DNA of 64,000 nucleotides, taken from assembly GCA_963724645.1 (NCBI GenBank), contig CAVRVJ010000003.1, forward strand, positions 868,001 to 932,000, in the 5' to 3' direction. Origin of the DNA: CAVXSP01 sp963724645 (lineage in GTDB: Bacteria; Acidobacteriota; Vicinamibacteria; Vicinamibacterales; SCN-69-37). Below, in pieces: positions 61,081 to 64,000 of the stretch. Both the position numbers and the translations under genes were made by a program. Positions within the stretch are counted from its first letter, which is position 1. The number at the start of each line of letters is the position of its first letter. The notes under the pieces were generated by a model. It was not told the DNA's origin. It was given only the letters and a program-made list of their open reading frames with translations, and ran no database searches.

Positions 61081-63030
61081 ATGGCTGAGGCCTTTTTGCA
61101 CATTTCGCTTCCCGACGAGTTGCGCGCGCTGCTCTCAGCGTGTCCGGGCTGGGAGGTGCCGGCCGACCGCGAGTCCATTCTGCAGCTCGCGATGGGCAAC
61201 GAGCCGGCGGACCGGTACGACGTCAGCTACGACGTCCCCGGCATGGGATCCGTGGTGGAAGCCACGGTCGTCCGGTGCAAGAACGGACTGTCGGTCAACT
61301 ATCCGGATCCGCGGATGCGCCGCCGCGATCCCGACTGCCTCGTCGTGGCCGACGATCAGCCGTCGGACAAGGATCGGTTCGACCATCGATTTGGCGAGCC
61401 GTTCGACGGTCTTCGGCGGGCGACGTTCGACTGGCTGCGGCGGCAGGAGCTGCTGGTGCTGCCGCTCTACACGGGGGGCCGCGAGCTCGGCTACGCGACG
61501 CTCCTCGTCGCGCCGCGCAACGCCGCGTTCTTCGTCGGCGCGCTGGCCGATCTGCAGGAAATGGCCGGCCCGGATCTGCCGCCGGATTTCCGGCCGCAGG
61601 CGATCATCTACCTGGCGCCGCCGTTCCGGCACACGCATTTCGGGGGCCGCCAGGTCGTCGTGCACCACCGGCTGCCCGGCCTTCACGAGATCTTCGCCTA
61701 CAACCTCTATCCCGGCCCGAGCGCGAAGAAGGGGATTTACGGCGTGCTCATCCACCAGGGCGAGCAGGAAGGGTGGTTGACCGTTCATGCGTCGACGGTG
61801 CAGGTCGTCACGCCGTACGACAACGTCGTCACGATGCTGCACGAGGGCGCGAGCGGCGGCGGCAAGAGCGAGATGCTCGAGCCGGTCCATCGCGAACCGC
61901 ACGGCCAGCTGCTCCTGGGCCACAACGTCATCACCAGCGAGCGCCGTTATCTCACGCTGCCGCGCGGCTGCGAGCTGCGCCCGGTCTCCGACGACATGGC
62001 CCTGTGCCATCCGTCGCTTCAGAACGGAGACGGCAAGCTTGTCGTCGTCGACGCGGAGAACGCCTGGTTCCTTCGCGTCAACCACATCAACCGCTACGGC
62101 ACCGACCCGTTCTGGGAAAGTGTCTGCTGTCATCCGACCGAGCCGTTGTTGATGCTCAACATGGACGGCAAGCCTGGCGCGACGTGCCTGATTTGGGAGC
62201 ACACGGAAGATGCGCCGGGCAAGCCATGCCCGAACCCGCGGGTGATCATGCCCCGCCGGCTGGTGCCCGGCGTCATCAACGAGCCGGTGTCGGTCGACAT
62301 TCGCAGCTTCGGCATCCGGACACCACCGTGCACGCGCGATCAGCCGAGCTACGGCATCCTGGGGCTGCTGCATATTCTGCCGCCGGCGCTGGCATGGCTG
62401 TGGCGGCTGGTCGCGCCGCGCGGCTACGACAACCCGAGCATCACCGCCGCGGCCGCCCCCGTACGCGACGGCGTCAGGGGGTTGGCGGCGGCGAAGCCCT
62501 CCGAAGAGGACATGAGCAGCGAGGGCGTCGGGTCCTTCTGGCCCTTTGCGACCGGCCGTCGCGTGACGCCGACCAATCTGCTGCTGCGCCAGATCCAGGC
62601 CACGCAGCAGACTCGCTACATCCTGGTGCCCAACCAGCATGTAGGTGCGTGGAAGACCGGCTTCATGCCTCAGTGGATCGCGCGCGAGTATCTCGCGCGG
62701 CGAGGAAGCGCTCGCTTCCGCACCGACCAGCTCGTGCCTGCGCGCTGCCCGCTGCTCGGCTACGCCCTGCATTCGATGATGATCGAAGGTATGACCGTGC
62801 CCCAGTGGCTGCTCGAGGTGCAGAATCAGGCCGAGGTCGGCCTCGACGGCTACGATCGCGGCGCCGAAATCCTGTACGGCTTCTTCCGTCGGGAGTTGCC
62901 GAAATTCCTCGAAGAGGACCTCGAGCCCGAAGCCCACCGTATTATCGAGTGCTGCCTGGACGGTGGAACGCTCGACGACTACCTGATGCTCGCGACCGGC
63001 GCCGGCGGACGCGAACACGTGATCCCGTAA
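61081..63030 (+). CDS. DUF4914-like protein with PEPCK-type P-loop
   Basis: Intact 649-residue cytoplasmic protein. Near residues 255-267 it has a phosphate-binding loop, HEGASGGGKSEMLEPVH, of the kind found in PEP carboxykinases (GxSGxGKS/T). Other conserved-looking stretches are YDVPGMGSVVEATVVRCKNG, GWLTVHASTVQVVTPYDN, WENVCCHP-like FWESVCCHPTEPLLMLN and FMPQWIAREYLARRG. I assign it to the DUF4914 family by pattern, without a search. A nucleotide-dependent kinase or carboxykinase-like activity is inferred from the loop. It diverges from gltB across 104 bp; a TAGTCT box sits 9 nt before the ATG. Confidence 0.65.
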   Translation: MAEAFLHISLPDELRALLSACPGWEVPADRESILQLAMGNEPADRYDVSYDVPGMGSVVEATVVRCKNGLSVNYPDPRMRRRDPDCLVVADDQPSDKDRFDHRFGEPFDGLRRATFDWLRRQELLVLPLYTGGRELGYATLLVAPRNAAFFVGALADLQEMAGPDLPPDFRPQAIIYLAPPFRHTHFGGRQVVVHHRLPGLHEIFAYNLYPGPSAKKGIYGVLIHQGEQEGWLTVHASTVQVVTPYDNVVTMLHEGASGGGKSEMLEPVHREPHGQLLLGHNVITSERRYLTLPRGCELRPVSDDMALCHPSLQNGDGKLVVVDAENAWFLRVNHINRYGTDPFWESVCCHPTEPLLMLNMDGKPGATCLIWEHTEDAPGKPCPNPRVIMPRRLVPGVINEPVSVDIRSFGIRTPPCTRDQPSYGILGLLHILPPALAWLWRLVAPRGYDNPSITAAAAPVRDGVRGLAAAKPSEEDMSSEGVGSFWPFATGRRVTPTNLLLRQIQATQQTRYILVPNQHVGAWKTGFMPQWIAREYLARRGSARFRTDQLVPARCPLLGYALHSMMIEGMTVPQWLLEVQNQAEVGLDGYDRGAEILYGFFRRELPKFLEEDLEPEAHRIIECCLDGGTLDDYLMLATGAGGREHVIP

Positions 63031-63085
63031 AACGGTCCTGAGTTTCCGGCCCCTGAGTTTGCCGTAGACTGTCCTCGTCTGTCCT

Positions 63086-64000
63086 ATGAAGAGCCCCATG
63101 CGTCGAGCCGCGGTCTTCGTGGGAGCCGCACTGGGCTATTGGGTCGCCGCGCTGTGCTCCCAGGGCGCTCAGCAGCCATCTCCGACATTCAGAGGAGGCA
63201 TCGACGTCGTCCAGCTCGATGTTTCGGTCCTCGATAAGAACCGGCAGCCGGTCAAGGGGTTGACCGCCGCGAATTTCACGGTGCTCGAGGACGGGAAGAC
63301 GCAGTCGCTCGTGGCGTTCGACGCGGTCGACCTGCCCGACCCCGTTGAACCTCCGGCCCGCTGGATGCGCGATGTCGCGCAGGATGTCGTGACCAACGAC
63401 GTTCCCGCGCGTCGAATCGTCGTCATCGTGTTCGATGACGCGAACATTCCGTTCGATCCCATGGTCATGGCGTCCGCCAAGCAGACGGCGCGAGCCGTCG
63501 TCGATCGCCTCGGAGCCGGGGACCTGGGCGCGGTCACGTTCACGGACAGCGGATCCAGGCAGAATGTGACGTCCGATCGGCAACGACTCCTGGACGCGAT
63601 CGATTCATTCGTGCCGCACCCAGGGACCTCCGCCGCGGCGGATGCGCTGCAAAGGGCCTACGTGGCCGAGCGCGCCGCCCTCGGCAGTGGATCGTCAGGT
63701 CTCCCGCCGCCGCCCTGCATGTATCGCGGATCCTTTCGCGGGCAGGGCGCTTGTGTGATCGACACATTGGTCAATGCCGGGCGCGCCTTGCTGTCGGCGC
63801 CGGCCGGCCGCAAGACCATCGTGTACATCAGCGCCGGCGTGCCCTACGACTTCACGATGACGGACGGCCGAGGCTGGCAGGATCCTGCGGATGATGTCAT
63901 CGGCATTCAGACGATGCTGAAGACGCTGCAGGAGGCGAACGTCAGCGTGTATGCGATCGATCCGTCAGGCGTCACGGCCCAAGGCATCGTCGGCCCGCGG
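63086..64000 (+). CDS. VWFA-related Acidobacterial domain protein (3' end outside window)
   Basis: Open to the end of the window, at least 305 residues. A hydrophobic signal-like N-terminus (RRAAVFVGAALGYWVAALCS) is followed by GGIDVVQLDVSVLDKNRQPV and the NFTVLEDGKTQSLVAF motif. The von Willebrand A fold then begins with IVVIVFDDANIPFD, followed by DLGAVTFTDSG, LLSAPAGRKTIVYISAGV and NVSVYAIDPSG. This architecture is characteristic of the VWFA-related proteins of Acidobacteriota and is the main phylum clue here. Probably exported and involved in binding or assembly; specific role unknown. No frame breaks in the visible part. Confidence 0.88.
   Translation, partial: MKSPMRRAAVFVGAALGYWVAALCSQGAQQPSPTFRGGIDVVQLDVSVLDKNRQPVKGLTAANFTVLEDGKTQSLVAFDAVDLPDPVEPPARWMRDVAQDVVTNDVPARRIVVIVFDDANIPFDPMVMASAKQTARAVVDRLGAGDLGAVTFTDSGSRQNVTSDRQRLLDAIDSFVPHPGTSAAADALQRAYVAERAALGSGSSGLPPPPCMYRGSFRGQGACVIDTLVNAGRALLSAPAGRKTIVYISAGVPYDFTMTDGRGWQDPADDVIGIQTMLKTLQEANVSVYAIDPSGVTAQGIVGPR

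Noticed and set aside
61135..63099. A 654-residue antisense frame and a 633-residue same-strand frame over the DUF4914-like gene
   Set aside because: Both are Arg/Ala-rich low-information translations typical of shadow frames in GC-rich DNA; the chosen frame has a P-loop and balanced composition.

Overview
The window reads as one contig from a high-GC Acidobacteriota genome, probably class Vicinamibacteria and probably a metagenome assembly. The clearest lineage marker is the truncated last gene, which begins like the VWFA-related proteins characteristic of Acidobacteriota. Abundant secreted peptidases (two M28, M1, M49, M3, S9) and many dispersed GC-rich palindromes fit the same group. Many genes are broken by single-base frameshifts that switch between frames of an otherwise well conserved protein. 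I read most as uncorrected sequencing errors rather than decay, because active-site motifs survive on both sides. I saw no tRNA, rRNA, CRISPR array, transposase or prophage gene.

Layout. 1-8670: end of an M28 peptidase, a small membrane protein, a SnoaL-like protein, a large inverted repeat, metH with its ArsR/SAM-methyltransferase partner, then oligoendopeptidase F. 8895-13776: a DUF349 coiled-coil protein and an ABC-2 exporter pair. 13821-31537: a heavily frameshifted accessory stretch: amidohydrolase, MFS transporter, hypothetical proteins, a 2Fe-2S protein, a class A beta-lactamase-like protein, phosphodiester glycosidase, M28 and M49 peptidases, a CPSF-type metallo-beta-lactamase, a PLP enzyme, an MTHFR-like protein, nitroreductase, aminotransferase, SDR and DoxX. 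31667-41595: mostly intact genes: aminotransferase, AI-2E transporter, kbl, M1 peptidase, nuoG-like, dsbD. 41625-60976: a nitrogen-assimilation island interrupted by a TPR protein, an ion transporter and an S9 peptidase. 61081-64000: a DUF4914-like P-loop protein and the VWFA-domain protein.

How the genes work together. The nitrogen island contains the PII protein (glnB) and its uridylyltransferase (glnD), an outer-membrane porin, a 60-residue membrane protein with amtB, glutamate synthase gltBD, and a NifA/NtrC-type sigma-54 activator directly downstream of gltD. The porin gene and the small-protein/amtB operon diverge from one 507-bp region that carries a strong sigma-54 -24/-12 element facing each way, plus a possible NtrC-like dyad. 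This suggests one coordinated ammonium-uptake regulon. One-carbon metabolism is represented by metH with its ArsR-methyltransferase and, elsewhere, an MTHFR-like gene.

The most unusual feature is a family of about 75-80 bp GC-rich palindromic repeats. Copies sit inside protein-coding genes exactly where domains join: two in MetH linkers and a tandem array in the central loop of the MFS transporter. An unrelated hairpin insertion lies in GltB. The stem of the first family shows a compensatory base-pair change between copies. Several genes also have a -10 box only 6-8 nt before the start codon, which suggests common leaderless transcription.
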